From contig NZ_JADIKL010000004.1 in NCBI RefSeq assembly GCF_044904705.1, positions 496,001 to 560,000 on the forward strand: DNA of 64,000 nt. The letters run 5' to 3'. The notes beneath the pieces were generated by a model. The model ran no database searches. It was not told the origin of the DNA and worked only from the letters and a program-made list of their open reading frames with translations. Origin of the DNA: Rhodanobacter_A agri. Lineage in GTDB: Bacteria > Pseudomonadota > Gammaproteobacteria > Xanthomonadales > Rhodanobacteraceae. Positions within the stretch are counted from its first letter, which is position 1; each line of letters opens with the position of its first letter. Position numbers and translations under genes: made by a program. Of this stretch, positions 17,302-26,414 are shown piece by piece.

Positions 17302-17402
17302 TTCAAGAGGGCGCGCAGGGACGCGGCGGCGGGGCGCGCTCGGACGATCACGGTTCCAGCGCTGCCGTGGCGATCGGCAATCTTGCTATGCTTGTCGGCT
17401 AT

Positions 17403-17479
17403 GGCCCCGTAGCTCAGCTGGATAGAGCATCCCCCTCCTAAGGGGAAGGTCGCGCGTTCGAATCGCGCCGGGGTCACCA
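17403..17479 (+). tRNA. tRNA-Arg (anticodon CCT)
   Basis: Cloverleaf is complete over 77 bases: acceptor GGCCCCG pairs with CGGGGTC (one G-T), D-arm GCTC/GAGC, anticodon stem TCCCC/GGGGA with loop CTCCTAA (anticodon CCT, decoding AGG), T-arm with TTCGAAT, and encoded ACCA at the 3' end. A factor-independent terminator follows 7 bases later. Confidence 0.97.
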
Positions 17480-17486
17480 GATGCGC

Positions 17487-17510
17487 AAAGGCCGGCGAAA
17501 GCCGGCCTTT
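17487..17510 (+). terminator. Terminator of tRNA-Arg
   Basis: Perfect 10-base stem AAAGGCCGGC / GCCGGCCTTT (17487-17496 and 17501-17510) closed by a GAAA tetraloop, directly after the tRNA. The T-run is short, so termination may be partial. Confidence 0.8.
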
Positions 17511-17663
17511 GGCGTTGGTGTTTCGAGGCTGCCATTGACGTCAGAGTTGGTTAGTGAGCGTCGCGCTACATGGGCGAAGTCTGTCGATAGGGCGACCAGC
17601 GCACATGTCGATCAATTTGTTGGATTGTGCCTAGAGGCCTCGTATAGGCGCTGACTTCTGCCG

Positions 17664-19301
17664 TTAAATACTTCCGAAGACGGCAGTTTCAAGTTCAGAG
17701 TATGTTCGGGTGTTCGGCTTGACCAGCGGGGCTAGAGTAATTCGTGCGAAGTCAGTTGCGTTATTCCCACACTGCGTCAACTGAAGGCGTCTCTTGCATT
17801 CGTTATACATTTGACCAGCTATAGCCTTGATGTCGTCGACAGGTTTTCCTAGTTGCGGGAGTTGATCGATCAGCCGTTTCTTCTCGGCGACAAGGGCCGG
17901 GGTCTCCGATGCGCGCCCGGAAGCTGCTGCGAGTTCGGAAAGAATTTCGTCATCCCAGAGGTAGCTCTCAAGATCTCGTCTAGCTAAGACGCGTGTTCCA
18001 GAGGCATTGAGTTCAGTTATCTCCGCAGCACTTCTGTCATCGCGATCGAACACCTTCCATGTACGTATACTTGGAAGCATTTGTGTCAGGACGGTGCTAA
18101 GTAATAGAGCATCCCTATCTAACTCACTTGTTCCGCCAAGTGGAACAAATTCGGTATCAGGGTGAAGAGCTCCAAAGATAGTGCGGTATACCGCGGCGTC
18201 AAAGGTTGATGTACTTCGGCTACCACCAGATTCCCGCCGGCCTTCACAGAAGACGATCTGCTTTGGCGATACAAGTTCTGAAAGATCGTCCAGCGCCACG
18301 GCAAACATCTTCTTCCAGAAAGTTCTGTCGATCACTGCTGGCTTCATCACAGTTGGCTGGTCGAAATCGAATGCTCCGAAGTCGAGAAAAACCACTTCAT
18401 CGGGATTCGCGCGGTGCAATTCCATTGCGCGTCGCATCATGCCGATGGAGTGCGTGGAGAGCCAAAGTTGGCAGTGGGTCGGTATCTGTCGCAAAAGCTC
18501 ATCGAGCAATTGACTTTGTAAGCGTGTGTGCATATGCAATTCAGGTTCATCGATGCAGAAGATTGAGTCATCGAAAACTTCTGTCTTCACTATGAAGTCC
18601 AAGAGAAGATCAAACGCGGCCTTCTCTCCGCCAGATAAATTCTTGTAGTGGTAACCCGTGCTTGCGCCCTTGGAAAAGAAAAAAGATCCGTCTTGCATAG
18701 GTCTGCCTGGCCCGTCCAAGCTGAGGTCATCGAACACGCGGCCGATCCCTTCTCTTATACGGCCGATAAGCCGGTCCACAATCTGGCCAGCTGTTGTGCT
18801 CTGGTTCGAGGGATTAAATAGGGCTTCTACGCTCGCTGACACTATGCGCTGGTAATTGTCAGAGACGCGAGCCTCGCCAATTATCAACTTCGGAGGCCTG
18901 CGACTGTCGAGGAGCATATCATCGGCTCGGTTCAACTGATTTACTGTGAAGTCAGGCTCGTGCCGATATGCAGATCTAATGTAGAACGACTTAATGGATT
19001 GTTGCGAATGAGCTTGAGGGTTGATTTGTTGCGTGTCGTGAAATTGCAGATCAATTTTCTGCAACATCTGAGACCAATCCGTGACGACGGGGCGCCCTGC
19101 CTTGGCATGGTATAGGGCGTCAAAATTGTTGTACTGCTGCCTCGCAATGGAGACCCAGTAGTTGAATGCTTCGAACAGCGAAGTTTTTCCAGCGCCATTT
19201 GGTCCGACAAGTACCACCAGCTTAGCTTTGGCCGGCACGTTTGTGATTGTTAGATCCGTAAAGCGTTTGAAATCTTGAATGTGTGCAGATGCCAGTTTCA
19301 T
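17664..19301 (-). CDS. OLD-like ATPase with C-terminal TOPRIM (DUF4435-like) domain
   Basis: 545 aa. An ABC-type ATPase occupies residues 1-300: Walker A GPNGAGKTS (33-41), signature LSGGEK (222-227), Walker B with CIDEPE (249-254) and the H-loop STH (282-284). A TOPRIM-like nuclease domain follows: E353 in IVFCEG and the paired aspartates D419/D421 in FDRDD, then the RRDLESYLW motif. This order is typical of OLD-family nucleases and related anti-phage ATPases; the ATPase+TOPRIM/DUF4435 pairing is also the theme of PARIS. Base composition is visibly AT-richer than neighbours and it follows a tRNA. ATG 19301 is chosen on AAGGAAAA upstream. Defence function is inference. Confidence 0.82.
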   Translation of the reverse strand: MKLASAHIQDFKRFTDLTITNVPAKAKLVVLVGPNGAGKTSLFEAFNYWVSIARQQYNNFDALYHAKAGRPVVTDWSQMLQKIDLQFHDTQQINPQAHSQQSIKSFYIRSAYRHEPDFTVNQLNRADDMLLDSRRPPKLIIGEARVSDNYQRIVSASVEALFNPSNQSTTAGQIVDRLIGRIREGIGRVFDDLSLDGPGRPMQDGSFFFSKGASTGYHYKNLSGGEKAAFDLLLDFIVKTEVFDDSIFCIDEPELHMHTRLQSQLLDELLRQIPTHCQLWLSTHSIGMMRRAMELHRANPDEVVFLDFGAFDFDQPTVMKPAVIDRTFWKKMFAVALDDLSELVSPKQIVFCEGRRESGGSRSTSTFDAAVYRTIFGALHPDTEFVPLGGTSELDRDALLLSTVLTQMLPSIRTWKVFDRDDRSAAEITELNASGTRVLARRDLESYLWDDEILSELAAASGRASETPALVAEKKRLIDQLPQLGKPVDDIKAIAGQMYNECKRRLQLTQCGNNATDFARITLAPLVKPNTRTYSELETAVFGSI

Positions 19302-19408
19302 TGTGGGTTTTCCTTCCGCCACGTCAATATGACACATCTGCGCCATTTGGTGGTTGATTCAAGTTGCGCCTCAAAATGATCCAGGTTAAATGGATTCCAC
19401 GACTATGT

Positions 19409-21724
19409 TCAACGTGCCTGCTTCAGCATCCCAGTGAGCCGATCAAGCTGCGCCCGATACCCATCCAGCACCTTGGCCGTGATCACGGCATACCGATCCG
19501 CCTCATCCCACCGCCGCGCCTCCAGCGCCTCGCGGACACCCGGCACGGTCTTCACGCCATAACCCGTGAGCATCCCGGGCGCATAGATCATGTGCCGGAA
19601 CCAGGTGCGGTCAGGCAGGCCGTCGGGGCTGGCGAGTGACTGTTCCATGCGGCCCATCAGCGCGTTCAATGTGCTGCGCTGGGCGTCGCTGAGGTCGAGT
19701 CCGCTGGCGGCGCGGGCGTGGTAGGCGGTTTCGTACGCTTGCGCGCTCTGCTTCAGCTTTTGCGCGGCATGGTCCAGCGGTGCGAGGTCGATCGCCGGCA
19801 CGTCGGAGTCACGCGCGGGCGGCGCCAGCGGGCGGGTAGGGTCGTTGACCAGCGCGTAGGCGTGCAGGTCGAGCAGGTGGTGCTGTTCCTCGGTGGCCTT
19901 GCGGGTGTCGGCGACCAGTTCGTGCAGCTGCTTCATGTAGCGGTCCAGCGTGTCGCTGAAGTCGCCGAAGCGCAGCGGCAGCACGCTGGCATCGGCGGTG
20001 CGCAGCACGATGTGGCCGGCGACCTTGGACAGTGCCACGCCGTATTCGAAGCTGGGGTCGCCGAAGCGCACGTAGTGGTCGAACGAGTCGTAGCGCGAGT
20101 GGTACACGCCGCCGTTGTCGTCCTCGCCGCCGAAACCGAGATCCAGCGAGGCGATACCCAGGTGTTCGAGGAAGGCGCTGTAGTCGGAGCCCGAGCCCAA
20201 TGCGTCGATCGGCAGGTCGCCGCCGGCGGCGGCCAGTCTGGCGTTTTCCTTGGCCTCCGGGTCCACGCCCTTGGCCGCACCGTCCACCAGCATGTGGGCG
20301 CGCCGGCGCTCGCGCACGCTGACGTGGGTCTCCGGATCGGCGACACCGGCGGCGACCTGGTTTACCAGGTGCTGCAGCGAATGGCTGCCGCCGGCGCCGA
20401 GGAAGCCGCGGCCGTTGGTGTCGGAGTTGACGTAGAGCACGGCCTTGGCCTGCAGTTCCTGCGCGTGCGTTTCGGCCCATTCGGTTGAGCCGAGCAAGCC
20501 GGGCTCTTCGCCGTCCCAGCTGGCGTAGACCAGGGTGCGCTGCGGCCGCCAGCCCTGCTTGTACAGGGCGCCGATCGCCTTGGCCTCGGCCATCAGCGCC
20601 ACGTTGCCGGCGAGCGGGTCCCAGGCGCCGAACACCCAGCCGTCGTGGTGGTTGCCGCGGACGATCCACTGGTCTGGTTCGGTGGTGCCCTTGAGCGTGG
20701 CGATCACGTCGTAGACCGGCTTGCGGTCCCAGTTTGACTCGACGACCAGGTGCGCCTTCGCGGTGCCCGGGCCGACGTGGTAGCTGAGGGGCAGGGCGCC
20801 GCGCCAATCGGCGGGAGCCACCGGGCCGCCCAGCGAGGCGAGCAGCGGCGTGGCGTCGGCGTAGGAGATCGGCAGCACCGGGATCTTCATCAGCGTCTTC
20901 GCGTCTTTCAACGCGAGGTGCTTCGCGCCGGGGACCGAGCCGTAGCCGGGCGTGGTGGGATCGCCGGGGTAGACCTGCATGTCGGCCACCGAGCCGCGCT
21001 GCACGCCGTCGGCGGGGCGCCAGCCGCCGTCCGGATACGCGTCGCCGCGGTAGTAGCCGTCATCGCGCGGATCGGAGTAGATCAGGCAGCCCACCGCGCC
21101 GTGTTCCTGCGCGAGCTTCGGCTTCAGGCCGCGCCAGCCGCCACCGTAGCGCACGATCACGATCTTGCCCTTCACGGCTATGCCGCGCCGGGCCAGCGCC
21201 TTGTAGTCGTCCGGCATGCCGTAGTTGACGTAGACCAGCGGCGCGGTGACGTCGCCGTCGGCGCCGTAGACGTTGTAAGGCGGCAGCGTGCCTTCGCGGA
21301 TCGAGGAGGTGGCGTCGCCGGGCAGCGGCGGCTCGCTGAGCTTCGCGGTGAACGGCTTGGGCCCGAGCAGCGACAGCGCCACTTTCTTCGGCGTGGGGTA
21401 GAGCACGTCGAAGGTCTCGATGTGCGCATCCCAGCCCCATTCGCGGAATTTCGCCAGCATGAACTCGGCGTTCGCCTTGTCGTGCGGCGCGCCCACCTGG
21501 TTCGGCTGCGAGGACATCTGCTTCAGCCATGCGCGCTGGTCGGCGGGATCGAGCAAGGCGTCGAAGCGCTGTTCCAGGCTTTGCTGCTGCGTGGCGCCGT
21601 CGGCGGTGAAACCGAGCATGCCGCCAGCGGGTGACAACGGGTCGGCTGGCAGGGCGGCAGCGCCGGTGAAGCTGAGCAGCAAGCAGGCCAGGGCCAGTGC
21701 CGGGCGGACGGTCGGGTGGATCAT
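19409..21724 (-). CDS. M28-family zinc metallopeptidase, glutamate carboxypeptidase II type
   Basis: 771 aa secreted peptidase. Signal peptide (about 1-25), then an unfolded segment, a PA domain (about 150-250) and the M28 catalytic domain with zinc ligands H-D in GNHHDGWVFGAWD, catalytic E-E in DGEEPGLLGS, D in VNSDTNG and H in YHSRYDSFDHY. The last 150 residues match the transferrin-receptor-like dimerisation domain. This is the layout of human PSMA/NAALADase and their bacterial relatives, which cleave C-terminal glutamate or short peptides. GGAGAG precedes ATG 21724. It is followed by another secreted protein on the same strand, with 90 bases between. Confidence 0.9.
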   Translation of the reverse strand: MIHPTVRPALALACLLLSFTGAAALPADPLSPAGGMLGFTADGATQQQSLEQRFDALLDPADQRAWLKQMSSQPNQVGAPHDKANAEFMLAKFREWGWDAHIETFDVLYPTPKKVALSLLGPKPFTAKLSEPPLPGDATSSIREGTLPPYNVYGADGDVTAPLVYVNYGMPDDYKALARRGIAVKGKIVIVRYGGGWRGLKPKLAQEHGAVGCLIYSDPRDDGYYRGDAYPDGGWRPADGVQRGSVADMQVYPGDPTTPGYGSVPGAKHLALKDAKTLMKIPVLPISYADATPLLASLGGPVAPADWRGALPLSYHVGPGTAKAHLVVESNWDRKPVYDVIATLKGTTEPDQWIVRGNHHDGWVFGAWDPLAGNVALMAEAKAIGALYKQGWRPQRTLVYASWDGEEPGLLGSTEWAETHAQELQAKAVLYVNSDTNGRGFLGAGGSHSLQHLVNQVAAGVADPETHVSVRERRRAHMLVDGAAKGVDPEAKENARLAAAGGDLPIDALGSGSDYSAFLEHLGIASLDLGFGGEDDNGGVYHSRYDSFDHYVRFGDPSFEYGVALSKVAGHIVLRTADASVLPLRFGDFSDTLDRYMKQLHELVADTRKATEEQHHLLDLHAYALVNDPTRPLAPPARDSDVPAIDLAPLDHAAQKLKQSAQAYETAYHARAASGLDLSDAQRSTLNALMGRMEQSLASPDGLPDRTWFRHMIYAPGMLTGYGVKTVPGVREALEARRWDEADRYAVITAKVLDGYRAQLDRLTGMLKQAR

Positions 21725-21814
21725 GCAGGGACTCTCCTTCGCGACGTGTAGCGTGGCGGCCGGTCAGCCGCTGCCATAGCGCCGCAGTACGCCGGGTTGG
21801 CAGGCTTGCGTCAA

Positions 21815-23224
21815 CTAGTGCTGCCCCGGGCGCTTAGCGGCCGGGTCGCCGTTGCCACCCTTCGCCGGCACGGTGATGTTCCGGTGGTAGAGCGGATCGC
21901 CGTTCTCGGCGCTGAAGCGCAGGCGGTACTTGCCGGGGCGCAGGTAGAGATCGGAGCCTGGCACGCCTTGCACGTTGGCCGTCACCAGCATGTCGAGCGT
22001 GCCGACCAGCGGAGCCCGGTCCAGCACCATGCGGTCGGCCGGGATCGCGTCGTCGCTTTCGTCGGCGTAGCGCGCCTCGACCAGGCAGGGGAAGTGCTGC
22101 TGGCAGCGCGAGCCGTCGACGAACGTGGGGCGGCGCAAACCGCCCAGGCCCAGCCAGTCGGGCCGGCCGTGCACCGGGCGGATAGCCGGGAAGAATACGC
22201 TGACGTCATAGCCCGGGTGCAATGACCAGGGCTTGTCTGCGGTGCTGGTGAACACGATCGGCACGTCAGGATGCAGCTGTTCCATCACGGCAGCGTAGAT
22301 CGGGTGGTCGTCGCTGGCGAGTGCGTGCGGATAAAGCATGGTCTGCTCGACCGACAGCATCGGCAGGCCGGTAAGCTTGTACAAGTGTTCGGCCATCGAG
22401 GAGCCCTCGAGGTAACGGCCGGACTTCACGATGTGCCCGTAACCGGCATCGACCACCAGTCGTGCCTTGGGATCGCGCTTGAACACGGCCTCGTAGAGGT
22501 TGCGCGCCTGCTCGGCCTCGCGCGCGTCGCCGGTGGCGTTGGGGCCGGCCTCGTAGGCGACCACCTTGAAACCCAGCTTCAAGGCGGTGCGGACCATCTC
22601 GGCGCATACCGGCTCCTCGGTATAGAAGCCGCTTTTGTCGACGGGGTAGCCGCGCGTCTGCAGGCCGGTGTCGGTCTGGTACAGCGTCTCGGCGGCGAAG
22701 TAGTCGAAACCCTCCTCGCGCAACCGGCCCAGCAACTGCACGGTGAGGCTGCGGGTGAGCGCCACGTTGTGGGCCTCGTTGAGCAGCACGATGGGGTAGG
22801 GCTTCGCCAGCTGCGGGATCGTCGCCAGCGCCGGATGGGCGTGGTAGTCGGACAGGTTCAGTGGCGAGGGGCTGTCATCCTGTTCGGGCACCTGCTTGAT
22901 GGAGAAGCTGGCCGCTGCGTCCGGATAGTCGCCGATGAAACTCTGGTACCAGCTGACGTACTGGCTGAAGATCAGCCGGAATGCCGGTGACTTGTCCTCG
23001 TTGAAGGCGTTGCGCATCACCTGGTATTGCGCGAGTGGTCCCTGGCGCCGGTTTGCCGCAGCCATGATCCGTTCGGACTTGCTGGCCGCGGCGAGCTGCG
23101 GCGCCTGCCACTGTTCCGCTGTCTGGGCCGGTGCCTGGGCCGGCGTCTGGGCGGAGGCGGCACGCGGCGCGCACGCCAGCGACGCGCAGACGAACAGGAC
23201 TAGCAGGCGACGGTGAGGGAACAT
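21815..23224 (-). CDS. Secreted TIKI/Ere/ChaN-like superfamily protein
   Basis: 469 aa with a signal peptide ending near AAS-AQ. A central domain (about 125-290) begins with LLNEAHN and contains GFDYFAAETL, two motifs with the acidic-His pattern of the TIKI/ChaN/erythromycin-esterase fold, whose members are metal-dependent hydrolases or haem-binding proteins. A C-terminal beta-rich stretch of about 120 residues is not recognised. No close named family is claimed. Lies downstream of the M28 gene on the same strand but with its own leader gap, so a shared transcript is possible but not shown. Confidence 0.55.
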   Translation of the reverse strand: MFPHRRLLVLFVCASLACAPRAASAQTPAQAPAQTAEQWQAPQLAAASKSERIMAAANRRQGPLAQYQVMRNAFNEDKSPAFRLIFSQYVSWYQSFIGDYPDAAASFSIKQVPEQDDSPSPLNLSDYHAHPALATIPQLAKPYPIVLLNEAHNVALTRSLTVQLLGRLREEGFDYFAAETLYQTDTGLQTRGYPVDKSGFYTEEPVCAEMVRTALKLGFKVVAYEAGPNATGDAREAEQARNLYEAVFKRDPKARLVVDAGYGHIVKSGRYLEGSSMAEHLYKLTGLPMLSVEQTMLYPHALASDDHPIYAAVMEQLHPDVPIVFTSTADKPWSLHPGYDVSVFFPAIRPVHGRPDWLGLGGLRRPTFVDGSRCQQHFPCLVEARYADESDDAIPADRMVLDRAPLVGTLDMLVTANVQGVPGSDLYLRPGKYRLRFSAENGDPLYHRNITVPAKGGNGDPAAKRPGQH

Positions 23225-23329
23225 CGGCTACCTCGGGGAGGGACAGCCCCGCCGCCTGCCGTTTTACCAGCCTGGCCGGAGGCTGTCCCGTGGCGGCCTC
23301 CGGAATGGGTCACGGGTCGTGGGCAAGTG

Positions 23330-24439
23330 TCATTGCAGGCCTTGCCACACCGCCTTGAGCAGTTCGTCGTCGGGATCGCTGGCCTGTTCCCAGTACATCA
23401 GGCCGCCGAGGTGCTGCGCCTTGACGTAGGCGCCCTTGGCGGCGATGGACTGCGGATCGTCGTAGGTGACGAAGCGGTGCGTCTGCTCATTCCACAGGTA
23501 GGGCGCTTCGGCTTTTGCGTCCCAGTAGCGCACGTAGCCGTTGTGGCCGATGAGGTTGGCCTTGAGCTCGGGCCAGTCGTGGCCGCCCTGGTAGTGGCCG
23601 AATTTCTGGAACATGCCGTGGTGGGCCGGGTCTACGTCGGCGAATTCGCGGCCGTAGAACGCCACGCCCGGCACCAGCTTGCGCGGCGGCACGCCGGCAG
23701 CGAGGAATTGCCGCACCGCGCGCGACAACGTGCGCGCATCGGCCGGCGCCAGCTCCGACGCGTGCAGGCCGGTGTGGTTGCAGGTGGTCGGCGTCATCAC
23801 GTTGCAGAAGTCGTAGGTCATCAGGTTGAACCAGTCCAGCGACGGCGCCACCGCAGCGATGTCGATGCCGTCCACGAACGGGCCGTCGGCGGCGGCGATG
23901 CTCAGCAGGTAATGCTTGCCGTTGTTCTTGCCGGCACGATCCAACGTAGTGCGCAGCGCCTTCATCAAGGCGGTGAAATTCGCGCGGTCCTGCGGGCTGG
24001 AGGCGATGCCGGACTCGTGATGGCCGGGATATTCCCAGTCCACATCGAGGCCGTCGGCGTGCGTTTCGACGAGCAGCGCAGCAGCGCTGTCGGCAAAGCG
24101 CTGCCGGCCGGCCGCGGTGGACGCCGCCTCGGAGAAGCCGCCCACGCTCCAGCCACCCACCGACACCGTCACCTTCAGCCCGGGATGCGCGGCCTTCAGC
24201 GCGATCCGCTGCTGCAACCGCTCGCGGGCGGCGGGGACCAGCGTGACGCGGCCGTCGGCCACCCCCGCGAACGCGAAGATCAAGGTGTCGATGCGATCCA
24301 CGTCTTCGGCGGGGATGGGGTGTTGCACGGTGTCGTAGGCCACCACGCGATAATGCGCAGGCTGCGCGGCGAGTGCGCAGGTGGGCAGGGTCAGCGTGGC
24401 CAGCAGTGCGAGCAGGCAGCGGATACGGCGCGACGTCAT
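23330..24439 (-). CDS. Secreted GH18-family glycosidase (chitinase-like)
   Basis: 369 aa with signal peptide MTSRRIRCLLALLATL... and one GH18 barrel. The catalytic motif DGLDVDWE is intact at about 157-164, with the strand motif SVGGWS upstream and a C-terminal MYWEQASDP segment. Family members hydrolyse chitin, chito-oligosaccharides or peptidoglycan-like polymers through substrate-assisted catalysis. Substrate is not determined by sequence alone; no carbohydrate-binding module is attached. Single gene. Confidence 0.9.
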   Translation of the reverse strand: MTSRRIRCLLALLATLTLPTCALAAQPAHYRVVAYDTVQHPIPAEDVDRIDTLIFAFAGVADGRVTLVPAARERLQQRIALKAAHPGLKVTVSVGGWSVGGFSEAASTAAGRQRFADSAAALLVETHADGLDVDWEYPGHHESGIASSPQDRANFTALMKALRTTLDRAGKNNGKHYLLSIAAADGPFVDGIDIAAVAPSLDWFNLMTYDFCNVMTPTTCNHTGLHASELAPADARTLSRAVRQFLAAGVPPRKLVPGVAFYGREFADVDPAHHGMFQKFGHYQGGHDWPELKANLIGHNGYVRYWDAKAEAPYLWNEQTHRFVTYDDPQSIAAKGAYVKAQHLGGLMYWEQASDPDDELLKAVWQGLQ

Positions 24440-24546
24440 CAGGGGAGCTTCCGCAAGGGGGAACCCCGATCATCGCAGCGCATGGGCCGCGAGGCCAGCG
24501 CGGGGCGATACACTGCGCGGGCTGTTTCCGACCGGAACCCCTGCAC

Positions 24547-24732
24547 GTGAGTCCTGCCGACACGTCCGTCGATTTCCCGGACGACCCGCGGCCCCAGCCG
24601 CCCCCCGAGCCCGATCCCGGCGAATGCTGCGGCAATGGCTGCGATCCCTGCATCTACGACCTCCACGGAGAGGCGATGGAGCGCTACCGGGCCGCGCTGG
24701 CCGCGTGGCGGGCGCGGCATCCCGGAGCCTGA
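24547..24732 (+). CDS. Oxidoreductase-like domain (PF09791) small protein
   Basis: 61 aa from a GTG. After a Pro-rich acidic start it has the motif CCGNGCDPCIYD, a set of four cysteines conserved in the Oxidoreductase-like (PF09791) family of small proteins found also at the N-terminus of some eukaryotic proteins. Probably binds metal or forms redox pairs; exact role unknown. It ends 72 bases before the luciferase-like oxidoreductase gene. Confidence 0.75.
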   Translation: MSPADTSVDFPDDPRPQPPPEPDPGECCGNGCDPCIYDLHGEAMERYRAALAAWRARHPGA

Positions 24733-24804
24733 ATCCGCGGCGGCGGATTGGCAACGGCCGCCGGTGCCCCCAGATCAGGGCGCATCGTGTTACCGGATGC
24801 CACC

Positions 24805-25785
24805 ATGATTCCCTTTTCCGTCCTCGACCTCGCGCCGATCACCGAAGGCAGCGACGCCTCGCAGGCGTTCCGCAACACTCTGGACCTGGCGCAACGCGCC
24901 GAGCAGCTGGGTTACGCACGCTACTGGCTGGCCGAGCACCACAACATGCCCGGTATCGCCAGCGCGGCGACGGCGGTGCTGATCGGTCACGTGGCCGCCG
25001 GCACCGCGACCATCCGCGTGGGCGCGGGCGGCATCATGCTGCCGAACCACGCGCCACTGCAGGTGGCCGAGGCGTTCGGCACGCTGGCCTCCTTGCATCC
25101 GGGGCGGATCGACCTGGGGCTTGGCCGCGCGCCCGGCACCGACCAGCCCACCGCGCGGGCGTTGCGCCGCTACTACGACAGCGCCGATGCGTTTCCGCAG
25201 GACGTGGCGGAACTGCTCGCTTATTTCGAACCGGCGGAGCCGGGGCAGGCGGTGCGTGCGGTGCCCGGTGCGGGCAGCGACGTGCCAGTGTGGCTGCTCG
25301 GCTCCAGTTTGTTCGGCGCTCAGCTGGCTGCGCAGCTGGGCCTGCCGTACGCCTTCGCCTCGCACTTCGCGCCCGACGCGATGGACGAGGCGCTGGCGCT
25401 GTATCGCCGCGACTTCCGGCCATCGGCGCGACTGGCGAGGCCTTACGCGATGCTCGGCCTCAACGTGGTGGCGGCCGGCAGCGACGCCGAGGCGCGGCGG
25501 CTGTTCACTACCCAGCAGCAGAGCTTCATCAATCTGCGCCGCGGCCGGCCGGGGTTGATCCCGCCGCCGATCGACGACATCGAGTCGTATTGGACGCCGC
25601 CGGAAAAACTGATGGTAGAGCGGTCACTGGCGTGTGCCGTGGTGGGGGACGCCACTACCGTGAAGCAAGGCATCACGGAGTTCATCGCACGCCATCGGCC
25701 GGATGAGCTGATGATCACCAGCAATGTGTTCGACCACGCGCTGCGGCGACGTTCGTATGAACTGGTGGCCGCCGCGCGCGCCTAA
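24805..25785 (+). CDS. LLM-class flavin-dependent oxidoreductase
   Basis: 326 aa with a luciferase-like monooxygenase TIM barrel. The start MIPFSVLDLAPITEG and the motif WLAEHHNMPGIASAATAVLIG are typical of the YhbW/alkanal-monooxygenase-like subgroup of unknown natural substrate. Residues around RIDLGLGRAPGTD shape the flavin site. I start at ATG 24805; an earlier frame start is available but precedes the family N-terminus. A terminator follows. Confidence 0.88.
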   Translation: MIPFSVLDLAPITEGSDASQAFRNTLDLAQRAEQLGYARYWLAEHHNMPGIASAATAVLIGHVAAGTATIRVGAGGIMLPNHAPLQVAEAFGTLASLHPGRIDLGLGRAPGTDQPTARALRRYYDSADAFPQDVAELLAYFEPAEPGQAVRAVPGAGSDVPVWLLGSSLFGAQLAAQLGLPYAFASHFAPDAMDEALALYRRDFRPSARLARPYAMLGLNVVAAGSDAEARRLFTTQQQSFINLRRGRPGLIPPPIDDIESYWTPPEKLMVERSLACAVVGDATTVKQGITEFIARHRPDELMITSNVFDHALRRRSYELVAAARA

Positions 25786-25790
25786 CCCGC

Positions 25791-25821
25791 GCCCCTCTCC
25801 CGCTTGCGGGAGGGGGCTTTT
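25791..25821 (+). terminator. Terminator after LLM oxidoreductase gene
   Basis: GC-rich stem of the CCCTCTCCC class (GCCCCTCTCCCGC with GCGGGAGGGGGC, one bulge) followed by TTTT. It fits factor-independent termination and also belongs to the dispersed palindrome family seen at 8306 and 10257. Confidence 0.75.
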
Positions 25822-25890
25822 GCTCCTGCGCGCAGGAGCAACGGTCGAAGCTGGGTGCCGCGCGACTTGAGGCGGTGCGTTTGCGGCTTA

Positions 25891-26349
25891 CTACTGCCCC
25901 ACGCCCACCAGCTTCACGTCGAACACCAGCGAGGCATCGGGCGGGATCACTCCGCCCGCGCCGCGCGCGCCGTAGCCGAGTTCGGCCGGGATCAGCAAGG
26001 TGCGCTCGCCGCCCACGCGCATGCCGGCCACACCTTGGTCCCAGCCCTTGATGACCTGGCCCTGGCCCAGCGGGAAGGAGAACGGTTCGCCGCCGTGGTC
26101 GTCGGTGCTGTCGAACTTGCTGCCGTGCTTGTCCTTGGCGTGCTCGTCGTACAGCCAGCCGGTGTAGAGCACCTGCACGGTCATGCCCGGCTTCGCCTCG
26201 GCGCCGCTGCCGACCTTCGCGTCGACAATGCCTAGCTTGTCCACGTGGCCGCTGCTGGCCGGTGCGGGCGGCGGCGCGCCGTTGTTGCAGGCGGTCAGCG
26301 TGGCGAGCGCGAGCGCGGAGGAGGCGAGCAGGGCGAGCGAACGGCGCAT
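25891..26349 (-). CDS. FKBP-type peptidyl-prolyl isomerase lipoprotein
   Basis: 152 aa with a lipoprotein signal (ATLTAC lipobox, Cys21) and one FKBP domain. Conserved strand VQVLYTGWLYD, loop GQVIKGWDQGVAGMRVGG and the IPPDASLVFDVKLVGVG C-terminus are those of FKBP folding catalysts that accelerate cis-trans isomerisation of prolyl bonds in periplasmic proteins. Start at 26349 is the only one giving a full signal sequence. Confidence 0.92.
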   Translation of the reverse strand: MRRSLALLASSALALATLTACNNGAPPPAPASSGHVDKLGIVDAKVGSGAEAKPGMTVQVLYTGWLYDEHAKDKHGSKFDSTDDHGGEPFSFPLGQGQVIKGWDQGVAGMRVGGERTLLIPAELGYGARGAGGVIPPDASLVFDVKLVGVGQ

Positions 26350-26414
26350 GGCGGGTATCCGTATGGGCAAAGCCGCATCATCGCAGATCGTCGCCAGCCC
26401 GGATCGCCGTTGCC

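Noticed and set aside
19360..19410. Possible second att site at the right end of the OLD-like gene
   Set aside because: No direct repeat of the tRNA-Arg 3' end was found here, so an integrated-element boundary cannot be shown.
23240..23289. Inverted repeat GGGACAGCC/GGCTGTCCC between two genes
   Set aside because: Nine-base arms with 32 bases between in GC-rich DNA may be chance; no T-run and no recurrence were noticed.
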